From the NCBI GenBank assembly GCA_027484445.1, contig JAIXSY010000025.1, positions 124,001 to 188,000 on the forward strand: a stretch of 64,000 bases of DNA, in the 5' to 3' direction. Under the pieces are notes generated by a model. It did not search any database and was not told the DNA's origin. It worked only from the letters and a program-made list of their open reading frames with translations. Within the stretch, counting starts at the first letter, position 1, and every line of letters starts with the position of its first letter. Origin of the DNA: Verrucomicrobiaceae bacterium. Lineage in GTDB: Bacteria; Verrucomicrobiota; Verrucomicrobiia; Verrucomicrobiales; Verrucomicrobiaceae. Below are positions 9,365 through 18,400 of the stretch, piece by piece. The translations under genes were made by a program, and so were the position numbers.

Positions 9365-10183
9365 TTAGCCAAGGACTTGCCGCAGAAAGCCCAGAATAAA
9401 CCGCGCCATGCCCACCCAGCAGCGCCCGACTTCCACCATCTGATGCAGGGGCGATGGCGAAGCCGCGAGGTACAGCAGCGTGATCAGCAGCACATTCACG
9501 AAGAAGATGATGAACACCGAAAAGAACTCCCCATTCCGGTCCAGATCACTCTGCTTGATGAAAATGGTCTTCACCGTGTAAGTCGCGTGGAAAAACCACG
9601 TCAAGCCCAAGGCCGCGTAGAAAAACCACACCAACTCCAGCCGCACCCCCGCGACCTGCCGCGCCACCCGCAGATCCAGGAACATGCCCACGATCCCAAA
9701 CAGCAAGACCACCCCGACCGAATAAAACGGGATCAAGTAAGGCGCCAGCGTGATCCACGTGTTCGTCTTGTTCGTCTCCACAAAGCCACCCTCCGGCCCG
9801 GCACTCCAGGCAAAGATCTTCCCACCAAAGGCACGCGCCATGATCAAATGGCTCAGCTCATGCCCCACCACATACGCATGGATCGGCCGCCACCCCGCCG
9901 CATACGCACTCGCCCAGGCCAGTCCCCCCAGGCAGAAGAAGATGAACTGCTCCGACTGCCAAAAGGAAGTCCGCGTCAGCGCCCGAAAAAACATCTCCAC
10001 CAACGTGAAGCAGGTCACCGCCATCAAAGGCAGCAGGATCGTCCAAGCAATGAGCACCTTCAGGTTCCGCACCCGGGTCTGGCGCTCTGCCAAAGGATGA
10101 CGGCGCACCTGACTGGGCTTGGACTTGGCCAGCGTCAGTTCAGCACGCTCACGAGCATTTTGGCGATAGGCATTTCGAGGCAT
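9365..10183 (-). CDS. Membrane protein with HExxH motif (M50-like peptidase)
   Basis: A 272-residue protein with a basic N-terminal tail of about 40 residues and roughly six hydrophobic segments. VGHELSHLIMARAFGG carries the zinc-binding HExxH motif in a hydrophobic context, as in M50 site-2 proteases and some M48-like membrane proteins. The second zinc-ligand motif of true S2P enzymes is not obvious, so activity is unsure. AAGGAG lies seven bases before the ATG. The gene sits 41 bases upstream of the ABC-F gene in the same direction, so the two may be co-transcribed. Its 5' flank faces the CRISPR array. Confidence 0.72.
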   Translation of the reverse strand: MPRNAYRQNARERAELTLAKSKPSQVRRHPLAERQTRVRNLKVLIAWTILLPLMAVTCFTLVEMFFRALTRTSFWQSEQFIFFCLGGLAWASAYAAGWRPIHAYVVGHELSHLIMARAFGGKIFAWSAGPEGGFVETNKTNTWITLAPYLIPFYSVGVVLLFGIVGMFLDLRVARQVAGVRLELVWFFYAALGLTWFFHATYTVKTIFIKQSDLDRNGEFFSVFIIFFVNVLLITLLYLAASPSPLHQMVEVGRCWVGMARFILGFLRQVLG

Positions 10184-10207
10184 GATTTCGCTCCTTTATT
10201 TAATAGA

Positions 10208-10223
10208 TGTTAACATTTTAACA
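10208..10223. promoter_or_regulatory. Perfect inverted repeat in the promoter region of the M50-like gene
   Basis: TGTTAA, four bases, then TTAACA, in the only A/T-rich stretch of the intergenic region and 25-40 bases upstream of the start at 10183. The size and position fit an operator or a palindromic promoter element. The rest of 10224-10349 up to the first CRISPR repeat shows no gene. Confidence 0.4.
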
Positions 10224-10349
10224 ATCCTGCATGTTCAGAAGCCCAACAATTTCTCAACAACACCCCCCAGCCCCTCTCCCCTGCACGCCGCCCTCTCCAG
10301 AGCCAACGGCTCGCCCGCCCTCCGCCTAAAGCAGTGCCCCAGGGAACAG

Positions 10350-13223
10350 ATTTCGGCTTCCCCCCGGCTTGGGAGTGCTAGGACGTTTTCGTGGGTGATA
10401 GCGCTCAAGGACGTGTTTTGGCTTCCCCCCCGGCTTGGGAGTGCTAGAACGAGAATCATGATCAAGGCAAATGTAGATCCGTTTTGGCTTCCCCCCCGGC
10501 TTGGGAGTGCTAGAACCGCCAAGGCGCGCTTGATGAGCGCGAGGTGGTTTTGGCTTCCCCCCCGGCTTGGGAGTGCTAGAACCAATCCCGCGAACAGCGT
10601 GACCACTAGGTAGTTTTGGCTTCCCCCCCGGCTTGGGAGTGCTAGAACTCAGAGTTCATTTTTGGTGAGCCTGGACCTGTTTTGGCTTCCCCCCCGGCTT
10701 GGGAGTGCTAGAACTGAACCCTCGGAGACCTTTTTGACGAGGTTGTTTTGGCTTCCCCCCCGGCTTGGGAGTGCTAGAACCGTGACACGCTGGCGGCGCT
10801 GGGCTGTGATGTTTTGGCTTCCCCCCCGGCTTGGGAGTGCTAGAACAGCAGCTCAGGTGCATAGCCCATGGCCCAGGTTTTGGCTTCCCCCCCGGCTTGG
10901 GAGTGCTAGAACACCTTGAAGACAAGCCAGCAAACCAACCCAGTTTTGGCTTCCCCCCCGGCTTGGGAGTGCTAGAACATTGAGCTGCAAGTGGCGACGG
11001 GGAACCTGGTTTTGGCTTCCCCCCCGGCTTGGGAGTGCTAGAACCGCAAAACAGCAGATTGACGGCATCCTGGGGTTTTGGCTTCCCCCCCGGCTTGGGA
11101 GTGCTAGAACGCAGGATGCAAGCGCAAAGCCAATCCGGCAGTTTTGGCTTCCCCCCCGGCTTGGGAGTGCTAGAACTACCAAGTCTCATCCTCACTGGAG
11201 GCTGAGGTTTTGGCTTCCCCCCCGGCTTGGGAGTGCTAGAACACCAAAGTGGAGGTGCATGGAGTGCTGCTTGTTTTGGCTTCCCCCCCGGCTTGGGAGT
11301 GCTAGAACGACTTATCTGGAAGGTCTTGCATGACGGCAGTTTTGGCTTCCCCCCCGGCTTGGGAGTGCTAGAACCTGCTCCGACTGCTCACAGTGCCTCC
11401 ATTGGTTTTGGCTTCCCCCCCGGCTTGGGAGTGCTAGAACCTGCGGCGTCGTTAAGATCCTGGCGCGCGAGTTTTGGCTTCCCCCCCGGCTTGGGAGTGC
11501 TAGAACTTTTTCTTGTTGGTTTCAGAAGAATCGGTGGTTTTGGCTTCCCCCCCGGCTTGGGAGTGCTAGAACTCGCCAAACATCATGTCTGGCGACTTGA
11601 TCGTTTTGGCTTCCCCCCCGGCTTGGGAGTGCTAGAACCCCGCTATTAACGGAACGCGCTTTCAACTCGTTTTGGCTTCCCCCCCGGCTTGGGAGTGCTA
11701 GAACCTACCTCCCCGATGGCCTGGACCGCAAATTGTTTTGGCTTCCCCCCCGGCTTGGGAGTGCTAGAACCGGTAACCAAAAGGTGAGCCTGGATGCGCA
11801 GTTTTGGCTTCCCCCCCGGCTTGGGAGTGCTAGAACTGTGTAGTAGCTTTGCGAAACAACAGCGCTGTTTTGGCTTCCCCCCCGGCTTGGGAGTGCTAGA
11901 ACTTTTGCTCCCAATATCGAGCGGATGCCATGGTTTTGGCTTCCCCCCCGGCTTGGGAGTGCTAGAACCACAACTTGCTGCGGACATGGGAGAGGCCAGT
12001 TTTGGCTTCCCCCCCGGCTTGGGAGTGCTAGAACCGGCAGCAGCGTTTCCCTTGCCCATGGCATGTTTTGGCTTCCCCCCCGGCTTGGGAGTGCTAGAAC
12101 GCCGACGATTCGGGTCATCGGGCGCACCTTGTTTTGGCTTCCCCCCCGGCTTGGGAGTGCTAGAACTCGCCGCCCTCAAGCCATGACTGCTCACCAGTTT
12201 TGGCTTCCCCCCCGGCTTGGGAGTGCTAGAACCGTGAAGATCGCCGCTACCGGCGAATTCATGTTTTGGCTTCCCCCCCGGCTTGGGAGTGCTAGAACCT
12301 TGAGCCGGGATTTCCACTGCGGAGGCCTGTTTTGGCTTCCCCCCCGGCTTGGGAGTGCTAGAACCCTGATCTTCCTCTCCACCTCCACCACCACGTTTTG
12401 GCTTCCCCCCCGGCTTGGGAGTGCTAGAACTACCGCCTACCACGGCACGCCGCACAAGGTCGTTTTGGCTTCCCCCCCGGCTTGGGAGTGCTAGAACATC
12501 CATGGGACAAAGGCCACCAAGCCGCTGGTTTTGGCTTCCCCCCCGGCTTGGGAGTGCTAGAACAATATAGGACGAGAAATTCTGCGCGGCCGCGTTTTGG
12601 CTTCCCCCCCGGCTTGGGAGTGCTAGAACCTGCGGGGCCTGGGACGCCGCGCGAAGTGGGTTTTGGCTTCCCCCCCGGCTTGGGAGTGCTAGAACCTGAA
12701 TGTCGCGCAGTGCCTCATCTGGGTGGTTTTGGCTTCCCCCCCGGCTTGGGAGTGCTAGAACAACGATCAAAGCGCAGGCACCGCCGGCTAAGTTTTGGCT
12801 TCCCCCCCGGCTTGGGAGTGCTAGAACTATCCTGGCCCAGGAAAACGAAATGGACGAGTTTTGGCTTCCCCCCCGGCTTGGGAGTGCTAGAACAACCAGA
12901 CCAGAGACAACCATGAGCAGACAGTTTTGGCTTCCCCCCCGGCTTGGGAGTGCTAGAACTCTCGCCGATCTAGGCCTGCTCGCCGCCAAGTTTTGGCTTC
13001 CCCCCCGGCTTGGGAGTGCTAGAACTTGGACGACACTCATTGACCTGGATAGCCTGTTTTGGCTTCCCCCCCGGCTTGGGAGTGCTAGAACGCCAAGCAT
13101 CGGCTCACGATCCCAGGGGTAGTTTTGGCTTCCCCCCCGGCTTGGGAGTGCTAGAACTACCGTCCCTCTCATCATCGAGCGACTGAAGTTTTGGCTTCCC
13201 CCCCGGCTTGGGAGTGCTAGAAC
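10350..13223 (+). CRISPR. CRISPR array, 44 repeats and 43 spacers, type II-C style
   Basis: The 36-base repeat starts GTTTTGGCTTCCCCCCC, continues GGCTTGGGAGTGC and ends TAGAAC. Spacers are 30 bases, giving a strict 66-base period from 10415; one spacer (12431-12461) is 31. The first repeat (10350-10384) is degenerate: one C fewer, TTTC for TTTT, and GGAC for GAAC at the end. That marks the oldest end, so new spacers should enter at the right. The repeat matches the start and end pattern of Neisseria-type II-C repeats, and the tracrRNA anti-repeat downstream pairs with it when both are read from the plus strand, which sets the crRNA strand. The TGCTAGAAC at each repeat end resembles an extended -10 promoter. 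Confidence 0.98.
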
Positions 13224-13231
13224 AGGACTTG

Positions 13232-13251
13232 CACAAACCTTTGGGTTTGTG
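13232..13251. promoter_or_regulatory. Palindrome in the 40-base gap between the array and tracrRNA
   Basis: CACAAACC and GGTTTGTG form a perfect eight-base inverted repeat around TTTG. It begins nine bases after the last repeat and ends about ten bases before the tracrRNA anti-repeat. This is the leader-proximal end of the array, so the palindrome may be a leader anchor for spacer integration, part of the tracrRNA promoter (TTGCAC, 17 bases, TAAGTA ends near the likely transcript start), or a weak terminator for array transcripts. No T-run follows it. Confidence 0.45.
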
Positions 13252-13261
13252 TAAGTAGCAT

Positions 13262-13358
13262 CACTTCTAGCACTCCCAAGCCGGGGAATCAGGAAGCCTT
13301 AACTGATAACTCCCCGCCTCCGTCACTGCCTAGCACCGGAGCGCGGGGAGTTCTTTTT
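13262..13358 (+). ncRNA. tracrRNA
   Basis: An anti-repeat at 13265-13303 is complementary to the CRISPR repeat: 22 bases pair exactly with the 3' part of the repeat (TTCTAGCACTCCC then AAGCCGGGG), a bulge AATCA follows, then GGAAGCC pairs with the 5' part. After only four further bases (TGAT, 13304-13307) comes a long hairpin (13308-13352) and a T-run. The predicted RNA is about 95 nt. It guides RNase III processing of pre-crRNA and binding to Cas9. The promoter should lie in the 40 bases after the last repeat. The separate nexus hairpin common in other tracrRNAs is not evident. Confidence 0.88.
13308..13358 (+). terminator. tracrRNA terminator hairpin
   Basis: AACTCCCCGC pairs perfectly with GCGGGGAGTT. 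Inside it CTCCG pairs with CGGAG, with a single C bulge and a 14-base loop. TTCTTTTT follows. The hairpin overlaps the end of convergent cas2 and could stop transcription from both sides. Confidence 0.85.
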
Positions 13359-13710
13359 ACCAGAACTCCACCTGTTCTGGCATCGCAATGTTCTCAGGTG
13401 GATGGCCTCGCTTGTAATCGGCTCCGCCCAAACAAAGACCACGAGTCCATTGAGCATCGGTGAGAAAGAGTACACGCACATTGCCGCCCTCAGGCACCAG
13501 TCTTTTGAGGCGCTCTGTGTGTTTTTCTAGGCGGTCCACATCGGGGCAGGCGCGAGTATAGACGCTGAACTGCACCATGAAGAAACCATCATCCAGCAAG
13601 GCATTCCGAAAGTCGGTGGCGGTCTTGCGCTGCTTTTTGGTCAGCACCGGGAGATCAAACATGACCAGCATCCAGCCCATACGATAAGGAGAAAGTTTCT
13701 GCTTTGGCAT
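13357..13710 (-). CDS. cas2: CRISPR-associated endonuclease Cas2
   Basis: A 117-residue ferredoxin-like protein that forms the central dimer of the Cas1-Cas2 spacer integration complex. The first strand MGWMLVMFDLP holds the conserved Asp (about residue 19), and NALLDDGFFMVQFSVYTR matches the family. I choose ATG 13710 because it puts the Asp strand at the normal distance from the start; the frame is open further upstream but would overlap cas1. It lies 62 bases after cas1 and ends on the tracrRNA terminator. The length is slightly above the usual 90-110 residues. Confidence 0.95.
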   Translation of the reverse strand: MPKQKLSPYRMGWMLVMFDLPVLTKKQRKTATDFRNALLDDGFFMVQFSVYTRACPDVDRLEKHTERLKRLVPEGGNVRVLFLTDAQWTRGLCLGGADYKRGHPPENIAMPEQVEFW

Positions 13711-13772
13711 GATGAGGCAGGCGTTGAGCTTCTGCCGAGGTTCCGCACTCGGACGAGTGCGCCGATGATCCA

Positions 13773-14672
13773 TCAGTTCAGGGAAGGCACCCAGAGCGGC
13801 TCCGGGGTGAGGTGGCTGTAGCTGTCTGCCAGCGTGCTGGCACTCTTGTCGATGGCATCCAGCAGCTTCAATGAATAAGGCTCCCTCTCCACACGGCGTT
13901 CCCGCAGCTCTCGCCCGATGTGTTTGCACCACTCTGCCTCATTCACTTCCGGTGCCTGCTGCATGAACTCTGCCAGCATGCAGTCCACAAAGGGACGGTA
14001 AGGTTCCATCAAGTCATAGACCAAAGCATCTGACCGGTAGCGGGGAATGTGGCCTACGCCGAGGAGCGGCGAGAGCCCATGAACAATCAGGGAGCGATGG
14101 CAAAGCGCCGACAGCACCGTGTAGCCATAGTTCAGCATCCGGTTCGGCGGTGTATCTAGCTTTCGGTCCCTTTTCGTGGCGCTCCAGCCGATGCTGGGAA
14201 AGTAGAGCTGCCAGTAGTGGCGCGCGCAGTTCCCTTCGTCGATGTCCTTTTTCTTCATGGCCCTCTCCAGATGAGCGCTGAAGAGTTCACGCTGCTTGAG
14301 CACGGCCTGCTGGTTGGCCGTTTTTCCCATGAGCAGTTTCTGCCAGAGGCCATCATTCACGCGCCGGGGCTGGCGGGCTTGGTTCATGAAGGCGCGCGTG
14401 TCAATGATGCGCGGCAGCGGCATGGTCAGGCCGATCGGACTGTAACTCTCATTACAGAGCAGGATCATGCCGTCCTGCTCTAGAATGCCAGAGATGGCGT
14501 TGCTGGTCAGGGTGACTCCACGCGCGGCGATGACAAGGGCACGGATGTCTTCGAGGGGTCGCTTACGTTCTATGGCATCCACTGCCTCTTTCGGCGGACG
14601 GCAGACCAGCATGCCGCGATCACGACCAATGGTGCAACCGTGGGTGAGAATATGAACGACATGGTAGCTCAT
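13773..14672 (-). CDS. cas1: CRISPR-associated integrase Cas1, type II
   Basis: A 299-residue integrase that inserts new spacers at the leader end with Cas2. The three metal ligands of the family are visible: E146 in DEGNCARHYW, H208 in GVGHIPR, and E223 in VYDLMEPYRP. The spacing and the GLSPLLGVGH context match type II Cas1. The gene follows hepT by 100 bases in the same direction and precedes cas2. No cas4 or csn2 is present, which places the locus in subtype II-C by gene content. Confidence 0.97.
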   Translation of the reverse strand: MSYHVVHILTHGCTIGRDRGMLVCRPPKEAVDAIERKRPLEDIRALVIAARGVTLTSNAISGILEQDGMILLCNESYSPIGLTMPLPRIIDTRAFMNQARQPRRVNDGLWQKLLMGKTANQQAVLKQRELFSAHLERAMKKKDIDEGNCARHYWQLYFPSIGWSATKRDRKLDTPPNRMLNYGYTVLSALCHRSLIVHGLSPLLGVGHIPRYRSDALVYDLMEPYRPFVDCMLAEFMQQAPEVNEAEWCKHIGRELRERRVEREPYSLKLLDAIDKSASTLADSYSHLTPEPLWVPSLN

Positions 14673-14772
14673 GTGGGAAACTTACCACACTTGTCAAAGA
14701 CGTAACTCAAATCTGCCTCATTGTCCGTCGAAGGGCGTCTTGGTAAAGCTGCCTGCTTTCCCGTCTTGTTCG

Positions 14773-15108
14773 TTAATCCAGAAGGGCTTGGAGCTGAGCT
14801 TCCAGTTTGGGCAATCCATGTTGCACCACATCCCAGACAATCGCCAAATCCACGCCTGCGTAATCATGCACGATGCGGTTCCTCATGCCTGCCATCTGCT
14901 GCCAGGGCAGGGTAGGGTGTGCCGACTTGAAGTCTTCAGGCACCTGCTTGGAGGCTTCTCCGATGATCTCCACATTCCTCACCACGGCGTCACAGGTGCG
15001 CTCATCTTCCAGAAAGGCATCGTAATCCATGCCCGCAACATAACGGCGGATGCGGGAGATAGACTCCAGCATGTCTGCGATGAGCAGGCGGGCCTCACGC
15101 TTCGACAC
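14773..15108 (-). CDS. hepT: HEPN-domain toxin HepT-like
   Basis: A 111-residue all-helical protein with the RX4HXY RNase motif at R76, H81 and Y83 (RNRIVHDY). HEPN toxins of this class cut RNA and are held inactive by the partner nucleotidyltransferase MntA, which in studied systems adds AMP groups to the motif Tyr. The gene overlaps mntA by 14 bases, showing translational coupling. The pair lies between cas9 and cas1 in the same orientation, which is unusual for a cas operon. Confidence 0.92.
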   Translation of the reverse strand: MSKREARLLIADMLESISRIRRYVAGMDYDAFLEDERTCDAVVRNVEIIGEASKQVPEDFKSAHPTLPWQQMAGMRNRIVHDYAGVDLAIVWDVVQHGLPKLEAQLQALLD

Positions 15109-15403
15109 GGATGGCCTCCTCCTCGATGAGTTTTCTCAGCGCAGGCTTCAGCGCACGGCGGGACACTAGGTCCACCTTCCGGCCCAGGGCAGACTCCAGA
15201 CGGTCCGCCAGTGTTACAAACTCTAGTCCGATGCTGCCATCCACATCCACCAGCAGATCGACATCGCTCTCCGGCCCAGCCTCGCCACGTGCAGTGGAGC
15301 CAAACAAAGCCAGATTGTGCAGCGGGAAGTCCCGACGCAGCCCCGGCAGCAGTGCCCGCAGTGAGCCCAGCACGGATTCAGCATCAGGTGAGATCGTTGG
15401 CAT
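15095..15403 (-). CDS. mntA: MNT-type nucleotidyltransferase antitoxin MntA-like
   Basis: A 102-residue minimal nucleotidyltransferase. FGSTARGEAGPESDVDLLVD holds the GS (35-36) and the two catalytic Asp (47 and 49); a third acidic residue is D78 in RKVDLV. In the known MntA-HepT system this protein AMPylates and blocks the HEPN toxin. All catalytic residues are intact, so the module looks functional. It starts 65 bases after the end of cas9 and has a possible promoter of its own. Confidence 0.93.
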   Translation of the reverse strand: MPTISPDAESVLGSLRALLPGLRRDFPLHNLALFGSTARGEAGPESDVDLLVDVDGSIGLEFVTLADRLESALGRKVDLVSRRALKPALRKLIEEEAIRVEA

Positions 15404-15408
15404 GACCT

Positions 15409-15437
15409 AAAATAACATCCTGCTTGTGTTCTGCCAA
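15409..15437 (-). promoter_or_regulatory. Candidate promoter for mntA-hepT
   Basis: On the minus strand, TTGGCA is followed by 17 bases and TATTTT. The second box ends five bases before the mntA ATG, so the transcript would be nearly leaderless. It would let the antitoxin-toxin pair be expressed apart from cas9. Confidence 0.4.
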
Positions 15438-15468
15438 GGTGGAAGGTTGTGGCTCATCTTTTACAGCA

Positions 15469-18400
15469 TTAATCTGTGGTTACCTTCTTGAATCCGCAGG
15501 CAATCAAGCGGTTGATATTGACGGGGTTGTAGATGTATCCAGCGTTGTTGGACAGCTCTACATATCCTGTATCCCACATGCTGCGGATCAAAAAGAAACC
15601 CTTTGGCACCGGGTCTTTGATTCCCGTGATGGGCTCGTCCAGGCTTACCACCTCATCCCGCACAAAGAAGCCCACCACGCGTTTGTAGCGGCCTTCGGTG
15701 AGGATGCGCTGCTCTAGCTTGAGCTTGGACTGGTGGACATAAACGGGCTCGATGGCGTATTCGCCGTCCCTCTCCTTCTTTTCGCAGATGAACCAGCCTT
15801 GGTTCTTGTCCCCGCGCCGCCAGGCACCGGTGCCGTCTTTGGAGAAGTCTTCGTATTCGGTGAGTTGCTCAGACACGACGCAGCGCACGTTTTTGATGCG
15901 GGGGCCGCCGGGTTTCAGGCCCTCGGCGGCCAGCTTGGCGCAGTAGTTCAGCCAGTCTTGTTCCTTGGGCTCTTCATTGGCAAAGGCCACCACCGCTGCG
16001 CGGATGTGCGGGTCGTAGATGTTCTTGGCCCGCTTGCTGAGGGTGGAGGGTGAAAACTTGGGGTTGATGCCGCTGTAAGCGATCTCGCGCAGGATGTAGC
16101 GCTTCGTGGCGGCGGAGCCTGCGCCCAGCCTGCGGGCTCCGTAAAAGGACTCCTCCAACTCTGGCTTTTGGGAGATGAGCACGGTGGGGTAGAGTTTGTC
16201 CAGATAGGGGCGGAAGGCTTCTTTGGTCCTCATCTGGGGCGGCAGGCCAAAGCGCAGGCTCTTACCTGGGTTCCCGCTCCAGTGCGGGAGGAAGGAGAGG
16301 ATCATGGCATCCAGGGCATGGTGCCGGTCATCGCCGCGATCCTTCTCGTTGAGGGCGTCTTCGTTGCTGATCTTCAGCCTGCGTAGTAGCCAGAGCATGT
16401 GGTCACGGTCCCAGTGGTCGTCTCCCTTGCGCTTTTTGCTCTTCCAGGTGTCCGCCATCTTTTTGCCGAGCTCTTCCAGTTCGGATTCCTGGGCGTTTGT
16501 TACGGACTCGATCATCTGGTCGATGGCTTGCTTGTCTTTGGCCAGCTTTTGCAGGCGCTCGGGACCACCGAGCAGGGAATACAGCTCGTATTTCATCGCC
16601 ACGCGGTTCGTCACACTGCCGGTGACAACGACGATGTTCCGCTTTTCACCCTCGGCGTCCAGCTTCCAGCCAAATTTGAGGCTGATGAGCACCCGCGCCA
16701 GCTTGGCGATCCACGCTGTCTCTTGGAGTGCAGTCTTGTTCTGCACCATCTGCGCTGCCTCTTCCTCTGACTTGGTGCAGAGGATCTTCTTTTTGAAGGG
16801 GCGCATACCCGGTAGGTTCTCCACGATGCCGGTGAAGGTATCCCAGCCGAGCTTGAAGTCTCCCAGGGCAAAGACATCCGCATGATACCGTTCTTTTTGA
16901 GTCCGGTTACAACCATCGCAGGCCAGAACAAGGTTCACATAGGCTCTCGGACCACCTTTGGAATCAGCCACGATATGCGCCAAGTGTGCATTCTCAAAAG
17001 AAAGCTCTCCATTCACGACCTGCACGGTGTCAGTCCGGGAGAACTGCTGACCGCAGAAGAGACAGCGCCCTGCCTGCTCCTCAAGCAGTTGCGTTTTCAG
17101 CAGTGCCTTGGGTGAAGCATCACCGCCTAAATTCATCCTAGCAGTAATGTTATCCTGCTTCCGCTGATTCTGAAAATCCATCAGCTCCTTGCGGCGCTTG
17201 GGGCCCAGCCATTCCTCGCGGGCAAACTCCAGCACCACTTTATCAGGGATGCCTTGCTCTTTCACGACTTCATCCAGCAAGGTGTCTAGCAGCGTGAGGC
17301 GGTGCCTGATCTTGGGATTGATCTCCATGCCAATCATGCGCGTGATGGCGGCTTGGCGGGCTTCTTGTTCGGCCTGCGTCTTCTCGCTGATGGCTTCCAA
17401 CCGCTCATCCCGAATGCTGATCTTCTCCCAGCTCAGGCCTAGGTTGTCCAGGAAGTCTAAGTCCGCAGGCAGCAGGCCTTTGAATTTGTCTTGATTGAAG
17501 CCTGAACCATCCTCCTTCACCAGCCGCACGGCCTTCCGCACCTCGATCCAGCGGGTGTTCGTCAGGTCCAGCAGCTCCGCTTTAAACTCTGCGGGGGCCA
17601 GGCCGGAGAGGAGCAGCTCCTTGACCAGCCGCAGGGCAGGGCGGGAGAAACGGGCGCGGCCCGTTGCCTTGGGTTTTTCCAGGGCTGCCTTTCCCTTGCC
17701 TTCAAGACCCGGTTTGGGCCTCGTGTCGGGGCCGATGTTTTTCTCCAACCAGGGTGTCAGCAGGTTTTTCCGGTTCACCATCAGCGCGTGCTCACTGCTG
17801 CCGCCGATGTTTGGCACCACGGTTTTCAGGAAATGCTCCGCATGGAGCTTGCTCAGTTCCTCCGCCGTGAAGGCATCGCGAAAACCGCTGGGTTTGCTGT
17901 CGTCCTTAACCTCGGGGGTGAAGCGGAAGTTCTTGGCATTGAGCAAAAAGGAAACTTCTGCCGCCAGAGCAGACTCGGGCACGAGGCCGTCCTTGTCATA
18001 ACGCAGGTCACACTTAGCCGCCTTGTAGCGCGGGATGAGCACGCAGGGGGAAGGGCCGCGATTGTCAAAGGTAGGTGCTTTCTGTGCCAGTGCCCCTTGC
18101 CATTCCACGGCTTTCCCCCGCACGTATTTCTTGCGTTCATCTTCCGGCAGAGCAGCCAGCGCGGCGCGCCGCTGTTCTTCGATCTTTTGCGCTTTCTCAT
18201 CCCGCCGGGGGATGTTTGGATAAGGGATGCCGAGCGGACCGTAAGCGATTTCATAGCCGCTCATGGAAAGCTGCGGCAGCAGGGCAGCGGCAGCCTCGCA
18301 GAGAGCCACCAGTTCCGCCTCCACCATGCGCCGAGGAAAGATGGCGGGCAGCTTGGCATACTTGCTTCGTTCAGCGGCAGGTTTGAGCTTTTCTGCCGGG

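Noticed and set aside
7866..10213. Long plus-strand frames of 493 and 289 codons
   Set aside because: They are antisense to the ABC-F and M50-like genes, which have clear family motifs; the antisense products have none.
10182..13175. Many long open frames across the CRISPR array, up to 509 codons, with repeating peptides such as FWLPPRLGSART or SSTPKPGGKPK
   Set aside because: They follow the 66-base repeat period (22 codons), which keeps frames open on both strands. They are translations of the array, not genes.
13361..13381. Hairpin with CCAGAAC and GTTCTGG just after the tracrRNA T-run
   Set aside because: It encodes the last residues of cas2 and is not followed by a T-run. The tracrRNA terminator is the hairpin before it.
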